Shown: in pieces, positions 1-9,928 of the stretch
Numbering within the stretch: position 1 is the stretch's first letter
Layout: each line of letters begins with the position of its first letter
Origin: Pseudomonadota bacterium
GTDB taxonomy: Bacteria > Pseudomonadota > Gammaproteobacteria > Burkholderiales > Burkholderiaceae_C
Reading direction: 5' to 3'
DNA: 38,686 bases
Assembly: GCA_021841865.1 (NCBI GenBank)
Contig: JAKCDM010000003.1
Coordinates: 34,281 to 72,966 of the forward strand
The notes under the pieces: model-generated
Database searches by the model: none
The model's input: the letters and a program-made list of their open reading frames with translations, nothing else
What the model was told of the DNA's origin: nothing
Translations under genes and position numbers: made by a program

Positions 1-29
1 CTTGAGCACCCAGGCGTCCGAGCAAAGCC

Positions 30-404
30 ATGTCTCTCGTCGAATTCAAGAACCTCGCCTTCTGGGTCGCGTTCGTGGCGCTGCTGGTGGCCGGCATCCT
101 GTATGTCGTGTTCGGCCAGGTCACCGTGCGCAGGCTGCGTAGCAACCCCGCGACGCGCCATCGCCTCGGCATGGAATTCATGCACGGGGGGGACATCGGC
201 AATGTGGCGCAGGCGCTTGGCTGGCCGAGGTGGATCCAGGAGCGTGCCGAACGCGGCGGCTTGCGTTTCCTGGTCGCGGATTCGCGGGCCATCCGTCAAC
301 ACACCACCCGCCTGGACCGTATCCTGGGACGCGCCTGTTTCTGGTCCGTGATGGTCGCCGGGACCCTGGCGGCCATCTTCTGCTTTGTCATCGTCCCGGC
401 CTGA
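30..404 (+). CDS. Small two-helix membrane protein, unknown function
   Basis: A 124-residue protein with a hydrophobic segment near the N-terminus (about residues 10-30, FWVAFVALLVAGILYVVFG) and a second at the extreme C-terminus (about 103-123). The basic, soluble loop between them is about 70 residues. This predicts a two-pass inner-membrane protein with both ends on the same side. I recognise no catalytic motif and do not assign a family. The ATG at 30 has no strong Shine-Dalgarno sequence, but it gives the hydrophobic N-terminus and no better start is visible this close to the window edge. It is convergent with the Sel1-repeat gene, with only 17 bp between the two stop codons, so nothing in the downstream context hints at its role. 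Confidence 0.6.
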   Translation: MSLVEFKNLAFWVAFVALLVAGILYVVFGQVTVRRLRSNPATRHRLGMEFMHGGDIGNVAQALGWPRWIQERAERGGLRFLVADSRAIRQHTTRLDRILGRACFWSVMVAGTLAAIFCFVIVPA

Positions 405-421
405 CGCCGTCCCGCGAGGCC

Positions 422-1201
422 TCACGGCGCATCGAGCGTCGCGAGGCTGCCGGCCTGCGCATAGTCGAGCGCCTTGCGGCGCCAGCTCTGCAACGCCGCG
501 CGCCCTTCGGGCCACAGGCCGAGTGCCTGGTCGTACAGGCGCGCCAGCGCGAACTGGGCGGGCCACCAGCCCTGCTCGGCGGCCCGACGAAACTGGGTGA
601 TGGCCTGCGCCAGGTCGCGCCGGCAGCCGTCGCCGGCCTCGAGCAGGCGGCCGAGCTGGTACTGCGCGGCGGCGAGCCCGGCGTTGGCGGCCTCGCGCAG
701 CCAATGCACGGCGGCCATCGGCGCGCGCCCGGCCTCGGCCCCACCCAGATGCAGCATGCCGAGCTGGTACTGCGCGCCACGCAGGCCGTGCGCTGCCGCC
801 AGGCGCAGCCAGTTCATCGCCAGCACGTCGTCGCGACAGGTGCCCCTCCCGGTGGCATGGGCCAGGCCCAGCCGGTACATCGCGCGCGCATGGCCGTGCA
901 TCGCAGCATGCGCGAAATGCTCCACGGCGCGCACCGGATCGAGCGCTACGCCATGGCCCTGCTCGAACAGGCGTCCGAGCTCGTAGTGGGCGCACGGCGC
1001 AAGCTCGCCACCACGCAATGCGCGCCCGAAGGCCGCGGCGGCGGCTGCGTACTCGTGCCGGGCATTCAGGCGCAGCCCGCGGGCAAAGGCCTCGTCAGCA
1101 TCGGCGGGGCGTGGCCCGCGCTGCGGCGTCGGCGCGCCCCGACGGGGTCGCGGTGGCAGGACAACGGCCGCGGCAGCGGCCCGGACTTCGATTGCAAGCA
1201 T
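422..1201 (-). CDS. Sel1-repeat (TPR-like) protein
   Basis: A 259-residue protein made mostly of Sel1-like repeats of about 36 residues. Recurrent cores such as YELGRLFEQGHGV, YRLGLAHATGRG, YQLGMLHLGG and YQLGRLLEAGDG are each followed by an A..W/F..AA..G helix. About five repeats fill residues 50-240. Such solenoids are protein-protein interaction scaffolds; the partner cannot be read from sequence. I chose the ATG at 1201 because GGAG (1208-1211) sits 6 nt upstream. An upstream in-frame ATG at 1234 has no ribosome-binding site. No clear signal peptide is seen, although the first 17 residues are Ala/Val-rich. The gene stands alone between convergent and unrelated neighbours. Confidence 0.75.
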   Translation of the reverse strand: MLAIEVRAAAAAVVLPPRPRRGAPTPQRGPRPADADEAFARGLRLNARHEYAAAAAAFGRALRGGELAPCAHYELGRLFEQGHGVALDPVRAVEHFAHAAMHGHARAMYRLGLAHATGRGTCRDDVLAMNWLRLAAAHGLRGAQYQLGMLHLGGAEAGRAPMAAVHWLREAANAGLAAAQYQLGRLLEAGDGCRRDLAQAITQFRRAAEQGWWPAQFALARLYDQALGLWPEGRAALQSWRRKALDYAQAGSLATLDAP

Positions 1202-1336
1202 CACGGTCTCCAGGAAGTCCCCCCGGGATGCCATTCGTTCGGGTGCCCATGCTAGGAATCGCGATGGCTCGCGGCCATCCGGGCCTCACCGATCCTGCCC
1301 CGGCTGGTGCCGGGGCGTGTCCATGCGGGCGGCGAT

Positions 1337-2203
1337 TCAGGCGTCGCGCGCGGCGCGCTCGATGGACTCGAACTCGTCGTCGGACAACGCGATCGACGCC
1401 GCCTGCATGTTCTGCTCCAGATGCTGCATGTCGCCAGTGCCGGGAATCGGCAGCATCACAGGACTGCGGCGCAGCAGCCAGGCCACCGCGATCTGCCCTG
1501 GGCTGGCCTGGTGCCGCCGTGCCGCGTCGTCGAGCGGCGATCCGGCGCGCGCCAGCTTGCCGGCGGCCAGCGGGAACCACGGGATGAAGCCGATGCCCAG
1601 GCTCTCGCAGTGCTCCAGCACGTCCTCGCTGGCGCGGTCGGCCAGGTTGTAGCGGTTCTGCACCGTGGCCACCGGGAACACGCGGCGCGCGGCGTCGATG
1701 TCGTCGATGCCGACCTCGCTGAGCCCGACATGGCGAACGATGCCCTCGTCGAGCATGCTTCGAATCGCGCCGAACTGCTCCTCGCGCGGCACCTTGGGGT
1801 CGATGCGATGCAACTGCCACAGGTCGATTCGCTCGACCCCGAGCTTGCGCAGGCTGCCACGCGCCTGGCCGATCAGGTAATCCGGGCGCCCATTGAGCGT
1901 CCACTGGTCGGGGCCGCCACGGGTCAGCCCGCCCTTGGTCGCGATCAGCAGTCCCTTGTAGGGGTGCAGGGCCTCGCGGATGAGCTGCTCCGACACGTCG
2001 GGCCCGTAGGAATCGGCAGTGTCGATGAAATCCACGCCGAGCTCAGGCAGCCGGCGCAGCAGGCGCACAGCGGCGTCGTGGTCCGGCGGCGGGCCCCACA
2101 CACCCTTGCCGGTGATGCGCATGGCGCCGAAGCCCAGGCGGTGGATCTCGATGTCACCGCCGACGCGAAAGGTTGCGTCAGACGGCTGTTTTTGCAGGGT
2201 CAT
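1337..2203 (-). CDS. Aldo/keto reductase
   Basis: A 288-residue NAD(P)H-dependent aldo/keto reductase, a cytosolic enzyme that reduces aldehydes or ketones on a TIM-barrel fold. The catalytic tetrad is visible: Asp61 and Tyr66 in FIDTADSYG, Lys90 in LIATKGG, and His132 in LWQLHRID. The C-terminal stretch [14 protein letters not shown] fits the cofactor 2'-phosphate/pyrophosphate binding region typical of the family. Length is normal. The start is supported by GGAGG (2209-2213) 5 nt before the ATG. It is divergent from ilvD with a 223-bp shared upstream region. Its substrate cannot be inferred, and nothing ties it to branched-chain amino acid synthesis beyond adjacency. Confidence 0.9.
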   Translation of the reverse strand: MTLQKQPSDATFRVGGDIEIHRLGFGAMRITGKGVWGPPPDHDAAVRLLRRLPELGVDFIDTADSYGPDVSEQLIREALHPYKGLLIATKGGLTRGGPDQWTLNGRPDYLIGQARGSLRKLGVERIDLWQLHRIDPKVPREEQFGAIRSMLDEGIVRHVGLSEVGIDDIDAARRVFPVATVQNRYNLADRASEDVLEHCESLGIGFIPWFPLAAGKLARAGSPLDDAARRHQASPGQIAVAWLLRRSPVMLPIPGTGDMQHLEQNMQAASIALSDDEFESIERAARDA

Positions 2204-2426
2204 CGAAGCCTCCGTGATTCGTGCAGAACAGGCCGCATCGGTCCGCGATGGCCCGGGAGCCCGGGCGGGGCCGACGCTGCGTGCACCATGCTACGGCGTT
2301 CGCGCGGCATCGTTGCGTCCTTGACTGCGAAACGAGGCGCCCGGACGCCGAAGCGCCGATCAGGCGAAAATGGAGTTTTCGCGGCCGCGCGCGGCCGCCG
2401 CGTCAGCGACATCCAGGGGACCATCC
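2204..2426. promoter_or_regulatory. Divergent intergenic region, aldo/keto reductase and ilvD
   Basis: This 223-bp non-coding stretch must hold both promoters. The only elements I can place firmly are the two ribosome-binding sites, GGAGG at 2209-2213 (minus) and AGGGGA at 2415-2420 (plus, 6 nt from the ilvD ATG). No leader peptide, T-box or attenuator-like hairpin with a T-run is visible ahead of ilvD. Confidence 0.4.
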
Positions 2427-4274
2427 ATGCCAGCCTATCGTTCCAAGACCTCCACCGCCGGCCGCAACATGGCGGGTGCGCGCTCGCTGTGGCGCGCCAC
2501 CGGCATGAAGGACGAGGACTTCAGCAAGCCGATCATCGCGGTGGCGAATTCCTTCACCCAGTTCGTTCCCGGGCACGTGCACCTGAAGGACCTCGGCCAG
2601 CTGGTGGCGCGCGAGATCGAGGCGGCCGGCGGCGTGGCCAAGGAGTTCAACACCATCGCCGTCGACGACGGCATCGCGATGGGCCACGATGGCATGCTGT
2701 ATTCGCTGCCCAGCCGCGACATCATCGCCGACTCGGTCGAATACATGGTGAATGCTCATTGCGCAGACGCGCTGGTGTGCATTTCCAACTGCGACAAGAT
2801 CACCCCGGGGATGCTCATGGCGGCGATGCGCCTGAACATCCCGGTGGTGTTCGTCTCAGGCGGCCCGATGGAAGCCGGCAAGACCCGCCTGGCCGGCTCC
2901 GACACCATTCGCAAGATCGACCTGATCGATGCCATGGTGATGGCGGCCGACCCGAAGGTGTCGGACGCCGACGTGGCCGAGATCGAGCGCTCGGCCTGCC
3001 CCACCTGCGGCTCCTGCTCGGGCATGTTCACCGCCAACTCGATGAACTGCCTGACCGAGGCGCTGGGATTGTCGCTGCCGGGCAACGGCACCGTGGTGGC
3101 CACGCACGCCGACCGCGAGCAGTTGTTCAAGCGCGCCGGGCGCCTGGTGGTCGAGCTGGCGCGGCGCTACTACGAACAGGACGACGAGCGCGTGCTGCCG
3201 CGCGCGGTGGGCTTCAAGGCCTTCGAGAACGCCATCACGCTGGACATCGCGATGGGTGGTTCGACCAACACCATCCTGCACCTGCTGGCGGTGGCGCAGG
3301 AAGCCGGCATCGATTTCACGATGGCCGACATCGACCGCCTGTCGCGCAGCGTGCCGCAGTTGTGCAAGGTCGCGCCCAACACCAACAAGTACCACATCGA
3401 GGACGTGCACCGCGCGGGGGGCATCATGGCCATCCTGGGTGAGCTCGACCGCGCAGGCAAGCTGCACACCGACGTGCCCACCGTGCACGCGCCGAGCATG
3501 AAGCACGCGCTGGAGCAGTGGGACATCGCCCGCCAGCCCGACGAGGCGGTGCAGACCTTCTACCGCGCCGGCCCCGCCGGCATTCCCACCCAGGTGGCGT
3601 TCAGCCAGGCCACGCGCTGGCCCAGCCTGGACGTCGACCGCGCAGGCGGCTGCATCCGCAGCGCCGAGCACGCGTTCTCCGCCGAGGGCGGGCTGGCCGT
3701 GCTGCGCGGCAACATCGCCGTCGACGGCTGCGTGGTCAAGACCGCCGGCGTGGACGACAGCCTGATGGTGTTCGAAGGTCCGGCCCACGTGGTGGAAAGC
3801 CAGGACGAGGCGGTCGAGCACATCCTGGGCGACCGGGTCCAGCCCGGCGACGTCGTGGTGATCCGCTACGAAGGCCCGCGTGGCGGCCCGGGCATGCAGG
3901 AGATGCTCTACCCCACCTCCTACCTGAAGTCCAAGGGACTGGGCAAGGCCTGCGCGCTGCTCACCGACGGGCGCTTCTCCGGCGGCACCTCGGGTCTGTC
4001 GATCGGCCACGTGTCGCCCGAGGCCGCGGCCGGTGGCGCCATCGGCCTGGTGCGCAACGGCGACCGCATTCGCATCGACATTCCCAAGCGCAGCATCGAC
4101 GTGCTGGTCGACGACGCCGAGCTGGCTCGGCGCCGCGCCGAGCAGGACGCCAAGGGCTGGAAGCCGGCGCTGCCGCGCCCGCGCCGCGTGTCGGCGGCGC
4201 TGAAGGCCTACGCCAAGCTGGCGATGAGCGCAGACAAGGGCGCCGTGCGCGACCTGTCGCAGCTCGACGATTGA
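2427..4274 (+). CDS. ilvD: Dihydroxy-acid dehydratase
   Basis: A 615-residue enzyme that dehydrates 2,3-dihydroxy-isovalerate and 2,3-dihydroxy-3-methylvalerate to the 2-keto acids of valine, leucine and isoleucine synthesis (cytosol, Fe-S and Mg dependent). Length matches the E. coli-type long form. The IlvD/Edd signature NCDKITPGM lies at residues 121-129 (Cys122 Fe-S ligand, Lys124), and a cysteine-rich [10 protein letters not shown] lies at 191-200. The second IlvD/Edd signature region is near [17 protein letters not shown] in the C-terminal half. I chose ATG 2427 because AGGGGA ends 6 nt upstream. An open frame extends further upstream to an ATG at 2370, but the added residues are not family-like. 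The E. coli enzyme is [4Fe-4S] type; the cluster type here is inferred from similarity. Confidence 0.97.
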   Translation: MPAYRSKTSTAGRNMAGARSLWRATGMKDEDFSKPIIAVANSFTQFVPGHVHLKDLGQLVAREIEAAGGVAKEFNTIAVDDGIAMGHDGMLYSLPSRDIIADSVEYMVNAHCADALVCISNCDKITPGMLMAAMRLNIPVVFVSGGPMEAGKTRLAGSDTIRKIDLIDAMVMAADPKVSDADVAEIERSACPTCGSCSGMFTANSMNCLTEALGLSLPGNGTVVATHADREQLFKRAGRLVVELARRYYEQDDERVLPRAVGFKAFENAITLDIAMGGSTNTILHLLAVAQEAGIDFTMADIDRLSRSVPQLCKVAPNTNKYHIEDVHRAGGIMAILGELDRAGKLHTDVPTVHAPSMKHALEQWDIARQPDEAVQTFYRAGPAGIPTQVAFSQATRWPSLDVDRAGGCIRSAEHAFSAEGGLAVLRGNIAVDGCVVKTAGVDDSLMVFEGPAHVVESQDEAVEHILGDRVQPGDVVVIRYEGPRGGPGMQEMLYPTSYLKSKGLGKACALLTDGRFSGGTSGLSIGHVSPEAAAGGAIGLVRNGDRIRIDIPKRSIDVLVDDAELARRRAEQDAKGWKPALPRPRRVSAALKAYAKLAMSADKGAVRDLSQLDD

Positions 4275-5915
<1,641 letters not shown>

Positions 5916-5943
5916 GCCCGCAGGGCCCCGGCCGGCGCGCCGA

Positions 5944-6579
5944 TCAACGTCCGGACAGGGCCTCGAAGGCCAGGCGCAGCCCGAAGCCGCCGACCAGCAG
6001 CGAGGCCACGCGCAGCAGCACCGGACGCGCGCGCAGGTAGCGCTCGCGCACGGCCGGGTTCGTGAACAGCGTGACCAGGCTGAGGTGCCAGGTGGTGGAA
6101 AACACGCAGATTCCCATCACCGCGACCACGCGCTCGGAGGGAGTGGACCCCGGCCCCAGCAGTGCCACGAACAAGGTGGAGAAGAACACCAGGGCCTTGG
6201 GGTTCGTGATGTTGGTCAGCAGCCCGGTGCGAAAACTCGCCGCGGTCGACGCCGCGCGCCGCTGCGGAGCCCGTGCCTGCGTGGCAACCGCGCCGGCGCC
6301 TCGCCACATCGAGATCGCCAGGTACAGCAGGTAGGCGCTGCCGATCAGCGCGACCACGCGCAACACCGGCGCGGCGCCTCCCAGCAGCCAGCCCACGCCC
6401 ACCGCGGCCAGCGTGGCCTGCAGCGTGCTGCCGCTGGCCACGCCCAATGCGGTGGCCACTCCGTGGCGACGCGATTCGTCCAGCGAAGCCCGGGTCACCG
6501 CAAGAAAATTCGGTCCGGGCAAAGCCAGCATGGGTATGTACACGGCGGCCAGCGCGGCCAGCGCATTCCAGGGGTTCAT
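5944..6579 (-). CDS. LysE/RhtB-family amino-acid exporter
   Basis: A 211-residue inner-membrane protein of the LysE/RhtB translocator family (amino acid or amino-acid-derivative efflux). It has the family N-terminus with LPGPNFLAVTRASL (about residues 18-31), the G.ASG.. segment, the conserved loop GLLTNITNPKALVFF, and about six hydrophobic helices. Length is typical (200-215). The start at 6579 (MNPWNALAAL) puts the first helix at the N-terminus as in the family; the open frame continues far upstream but encodes no membrane-like sequence there. No strong Shine-Dalgarno is visible. It is convergent with the CoA-transferase gene (28 bp between stops) and downstream of the fatty-acid-hydroxylase-like gene on the same strand (74-bp gap), with which it may be co-transcribed. 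Confidence 0.85.
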   Translation of the reverse strand: MNPWNALAALAAVYIPMLALPGPNFLAVTRASLDESRRHGVATALGVASGSTLQATLAAVGVGWLLGGAAPVLRVVALIGSAYLLYLAISMWRGAGAVATQARAPQRRAASTAASFRTGLLTNITNPKALVFFSTLFVALLGPGSTPSERVVAVMGICVFSTTWHLSLVTLFTNPAVRERYLRARPVLLRVASLLVGGFGLRLAFEALSGR

Positions 6580-6653
6580 CGGCAGGGCTCGAAGGCAGGG
6601 TTTTCCACGAGCCATGGTACCGCGCGCCGAGCCCCCCGCCGGGCCATCGGCGA

Positions 6654-7256
6654 TCAACGCAGTTTGCGTGCCTGCTCGCGCGCAGGCGAAGCCCGCGACT
6701 TGTCTCCGCCGGTGCCGAACAGCAGGTCGGCCAGGTCGTTGGTGATGCCCCACCAGTGGTCGGAGTTGTAGTAGTGGTGGTGCATGTGGGCCCGGCGCAT
6801 GCGCAGGCCGTAGCGCGTGCGCGGCACGTAGCCGGGGTCGTGGTGCGAGAAGTGCATCCACTCGTAGAACACGAAATAGGCCACGCTGCCGGCCATCGGC
6901 ACCAGTGCCGTGGTCGCGCCGAACAGCAGGGCATAGCCGGCGTACACCGCCACGCCCAGCGGCGGCAGTGCCCACGCCGGCCAGAACAGGCGTTGCACGC
7001 AACGCGGGTCGGCATGGTGGGCGTGGTGCAGATCCACCTGCAGGCGCCGCCGAAGACCGTCGCGCGCGGGTAGCGGCGCATGCAGCACGAAGCGGTGCAG
7101 CCCGAATTCGACAAAAGGCGCCAGCAGCACCGGAAGCGCCAGCAGGGGCCACGAGGAGCGCAGCGCGCCCAGACGCCAGGCGGCCGCCAGCAACAAGGCC
7201 AGCAGCACGAGCATCGCGAGCACGGTGGCGTGGGTCCAGAGATCGCGACGATGCAT
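6654..7256 (-). CDS. Fatty acid hydroxylase / sterol desaturase superfamily membrane protein
   Basis: A 200-residue integral membrane protein with the histidine clusters of the di-iron fatty acid hydroxylase superfamily: HRFVLH, HHAHH, HFSHHDP and HMHHHY, followed by the typical SDHWWGITN segment. About four hydrophobic helices are visible (two in the first 55 residues, two between the second and third His clusters). Members oxygenate or desaturate lipids or carotenoids using O2; which lipid is acted on here cannot be told. The ATG at 7256 is the first one giving the expected short cytoplasmic N-terminus before helix 1. It is short but complete: all expected His clusters are present. It lies upstream of the LysE-type gene and downstream of dabA, from which it is separated by a hairpin. 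Confidence 0.82.
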   Translation of the reverse strand: MHRRDLWTHATVLAMLVLLALLLAAAWRLGALRSSWPLLALPVLLAPFVEFGLHRFVLHAPLPARDGLRRRLQVDLHHAHHADPRCVQRLFWPAWALPPLGVAVYAGYALLFGATTALVPMAGSVAYFVFYEWMHFSHHDPGYVPRTRYGLRMRRAHMHHHYYNSDHWWGITNDLADLLFGTGGDKSRASPAREQARKLR

Positions 7257-7364
7257 GGCCGGCTGCTCCGACAGGCGTGGGGGTCGACGACCACTATACA
7301 AGCATGCCCGCGCCGCGGCGCCGGCGGCGCGCAAGCCATGCCCGGCGAAAGGGCCTGGCCCGGT

Positions 7365-7407
7365 CATGACGCCGGCGGCACCGGCGGCGCCCGGCAGCGG
7401 CGTCATG
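7365..7407. terminator. Hairpin overlapping the 3' end of dabA (possible terminator)
   Basis: A perfect 9-bp inverted repeat (CATGACGCC at 7365-7373, GGCGTCATG at 7399-7407) encloses a G/C-rich 25-nt loop and includes the dabA stop codon (7403-7405). No T-run follows on the minus strand, so it would be a Rho-assisted terminator or a 3'-end stabiliser at best. Confidence 0.3.
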
Positions 7408-9928
7408 CGGGTATCCAGCCTCCGCCGGGCACGCGCCGGCTGCAGGCGCCGCCGGCATCGATGCGAAGCAGGTGCATCCACGTGTTGTCGACCAGGCTGG
7501 CGAGCGGAGCGTGCCGGCGCAGCACCTGCTCGATCGCGTCCTCGGCGGCTCGCACGATCACCGTCAGGCGCAGCGGCTCGTGCATCCAGCGCTCGCCGTC
7601 GTGCAGCGACTGGCGCGACAGGCCGATGCGCAGATCCCCGCCGTTGCCCTCGAACACGCCGATGTTGCCGCCCACCACGTTGTGCAGCAGCTTGTTGCCG
7701 CTGCCCATGCGCTGCGGGTCGCAGGCGGACGCGTGGTACTGCCAGTTGATCCAGTGCGCGACCAGCAGCGGCGCGGTCATCAGCGCCTCGAGCAACACGC
7801 CCTGCGCATCGTCGGCGCAGTCGTAGTCGTGCAGGAAGCAGCGCCCGTCGAGCACCGCGCCGCGACTGAACTCGCGCGGCGCCAGCAGCAGCGCGGCGTT
7901 TCCCGCCAGGCCCCACTCCGGACGCGTCTGCGCACCGTCGTTGGCGCGCCTGCGCAAGCGCTCCAGCAGCTGGCGCGACGGCAGCCCGGCATCGAGCCCG
8001 AGGCGCGGCGCGCGCTCGCGCCGCACCTGGTCGCAAGCCTGCTCCAGCACTTGCTGCAGGCGCTGCCAGCGCTGCTGCGCGTGCTGCGGCAGCAGGTCGA
8101 TGTCGAAGCCGTCGACCTCGTCCGTGGTCGTGTTGTGCAGCGCGGCGACGAACACCGTGTCCGCGGAGATCGCGATGCCGCGCTCGAGCAGCCCGGCACG
8201 CACCCGCGGCTGGTTGAGCAGTTCGGCCAGCGCGCGCGCGTTGACCTCGCCGCTGTTGCCGCAGCAGGCACCGCAGTCCAGCGCCGCGGCATGCGCGTTG
8301 TTCGCGCTCTGGCTGGCGTGCCCCACCAGCAGCACCAGTGGCGCCTGCTCCCGCGCCAGGCCCATGGCGCCGAGCACGCGCGCCGCGAGGTCGACCTTGG
8401 CGGCGTCGTCGAGCCCGACCAGGCGCGGGCGGCACAGCGGACGGTAGCGCCCCGGCAGTCCGTCCAGGTCGTCGTTGTCGCGCGGCGCCGCCGGCGTGCG
8501 CAGCCAGCGCGTGAGCGCTCCCAGGTAGGTCCAGCCGGCGGCCTCGACGTAGGAGAAGGCGGCGGCGGGCCAGCGGCTCGCCGCCTGCGCCTGCTGCGCC
8601 CATGCGAAGCGGCGCCGGCGCGCCGAGCGTGCGGAGCGCTCCATGCCTTGCGCGTCTCCCAGGCCTGCGGCAGGCACGATGTGTTCGCGCAACTCCAGGC
8701 TAGGGGCCAGCAGGCCCGGCAATTGCGGTCGGCTGGCCTGCGCGGCCAGCGGCGTGTAGGCGGCGGGCAGCCCGAAGAAGCCGGCGAAGCCCAGGGTCTG
8801 CACGGCCGGCCATGCCGACTCGATGGCGCGGCGCAGCGGCTCGCTGCGCACGTCGATGCAGAACGCCGCCTGCACCTCGACCGCCACTCCCGGCTTGCCG
8901 GGCGTGGCGCGCAGGCGCTCCAGCAGCCCGCGCTGGTAGCCGATCTCGAGGGCAAGTTGCCAGACCTCGTCGGGCAGCAGCGCCTGCTCGGCCTGGCGCA
9001 GCGCGTCGGCGGCGGCGGCCCAGCTCGCCTGCACCTCGACGAAGGCCCGGTGCGCCGACGCGTCGTCCTTGCATTCGAGCAGGATGGTGCCCCAGGCCAG
9101 GCGGATGGCGAGCAGCTCGCGCAGGTGCGTGTCCGCAGAGCCCTGCAGCCCGGCCTGCCAGCCCAGGTAGGCGCACCACGAGGCCCAGCCCTGCACCGTC
9201 AGCAGCACGGCCTCGAGGTAGTCGGCCCACGCCGAGCCGGCGAGACCCAGGCGCTGCAGCACCCAGGCCTCGGCGTCCTCGCGGCTCGGCGGCAGCACGC
9301 CGAGGCTGCGCTGCAGGCCCGGCAGGCCCATCAGCATGCCGATGCCGTGGTCGTGCGTCAGCGTGTCGCGCCAGAAGGCATACAGCCCCTGGCCCCTGGC
9401 CGGCTGCCAGTCGGCCTGGCGCTGGTCGAAATAGGCGGCGCAGGTCTGGCTGACCTGGTGCGTGATCGCCTGGCGCCAGGACAGGCGCGTGTGGCGCAGC
9501 GGGTCGTCGTCGAGCACGTCGATCAGCAGCGGCAGACGCGGCGTGGCGAGCGGCGACTCCAGCGCGGCGATGCAGCACTGCGCGGTCCAGCCGGCCTCGA
9601 CGGCCGCCGGCAGGCGCCGCAGCGCCTCGTCGAGGTCGCCTGCCGTGATGCGCCCGAGTTCCCAGGCCTGGCGCAGTTGCTCGCGCGGCGGCAGCACCTG
9701 GATGCCGGCCAGCACGGCCATGCGCGCGGCGACCTCGCGCAACGGCCTGCCGATGCGCTTCCAGTGGGGATTGACGGCGATCGAGCGGTCGAGCGGCCAG
9801 GCCGGCGCGATCTGCGCGCAGGCCTGCTCGCAGGCCGCGTCGATTCGCGCACGCAGCGCAACGGGCGTCTCGTCGATCGGCTCGCTCGCGCCGGGCGAGG
9901 CGGTGACATCCAGGGTCTGCGGGATCAT
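7403..9928 (-). CDS. dabA: DabA-type inorganic carbon transporter subunit (DUF2309/UPF0753)
   Basis: An 841-residue protein of PF10070. DabA is the beta-carbonic-anhydrase-like, zinc-binding partner of the DAB complex, which with the membrane subunit DabB drives energy-dependent CO2-to-bicarbonate accumulation. The four zinc ligands known from Halothiobacillus DabA are identifiable here: Cys357 and Asp359 in FCIDVRSE, His537 in VGHASQS, and Cys552 in LDCGACCG. The His-Cys spacing of 15 is the same. The C-terminal GGNIGVFEGNGGDLRIGLSRQS type segment is also characteristic of the family. The start overlaps the dabB stop by 4 nt (ATGA, 9925-9928), implying translational coupling. No carbonic anhydrase, RuBisCO or carboxysome gene is in the window, so whether the host is autotrophic is open. 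Confidence 0.93.
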   Translation of the reverse strand: MIPQTLDVTASPGASEPIDETPVALRARIDAACEQACAQIAPAWPLDRSIAVNPHWKRIGRPLREVAARMAVLAGIQVLPPREQLRQAWELGRITAGDLDEALRRLPAAVEAGWTAQCCIAALESPLATPRLPLLIDVLDDDPLRHTRLSWRQAITHQVSQTCAAYFDQRQADWQPARGQGLYAFWRDTLTHDHGIGMLMGLPGLQRSLGVLPPSREDAEAWVLQRLGLAGSAWADYLEAVLLTVQGWASWCAYLGWQAGLQGSADTHLRELLAIRLAWGTILLECKDDASAHRAFVEVQASWAAAADALRQAEQALLPDEVWQLALEIGYQRGLLERLRATPGKPGVAVEVQAAFCIDVRSEPLRRAIESAWPAVQTLGFAGFFGLPAAYTPLAAQASRPQLPGLLAPSLELREHIVPAAGLGDAQGMERSARSARRRRFAWAQQAQAASRWPAAAFSYVEAAGWTYLGALTRWLRTPAAPRDNDDLDGLPGRYRPLCRPRLVGLDDAAKVDLAARVLGAMGLAREQAPLVLLVGHASQSANNAHAAALDCGACCGNSGEVNARALAELLNQPRVRAGLLERGIAISADTVFVAALHNTTTDEVDGFDIDLLPQHAQQRWQRLQQVLEQACDQVRRERAPRLGLDAGLPSRQLLERLRRRANDGAQTRPEWGLAGNAALLLAPREFSRGAVLDGRCFLHDYDCADDAQGVLLEALMTAPLLVAHWINWQYHASACDPQRMGSGNKLLHNVVGGNIGVFEGNGGDLRIGLSRQSLHDGERWMHEPLRLTVIVRAAEDAIEQVLRRHAPLASLVDNTWMHLLRIDAGGACSRRVPGGGWIPA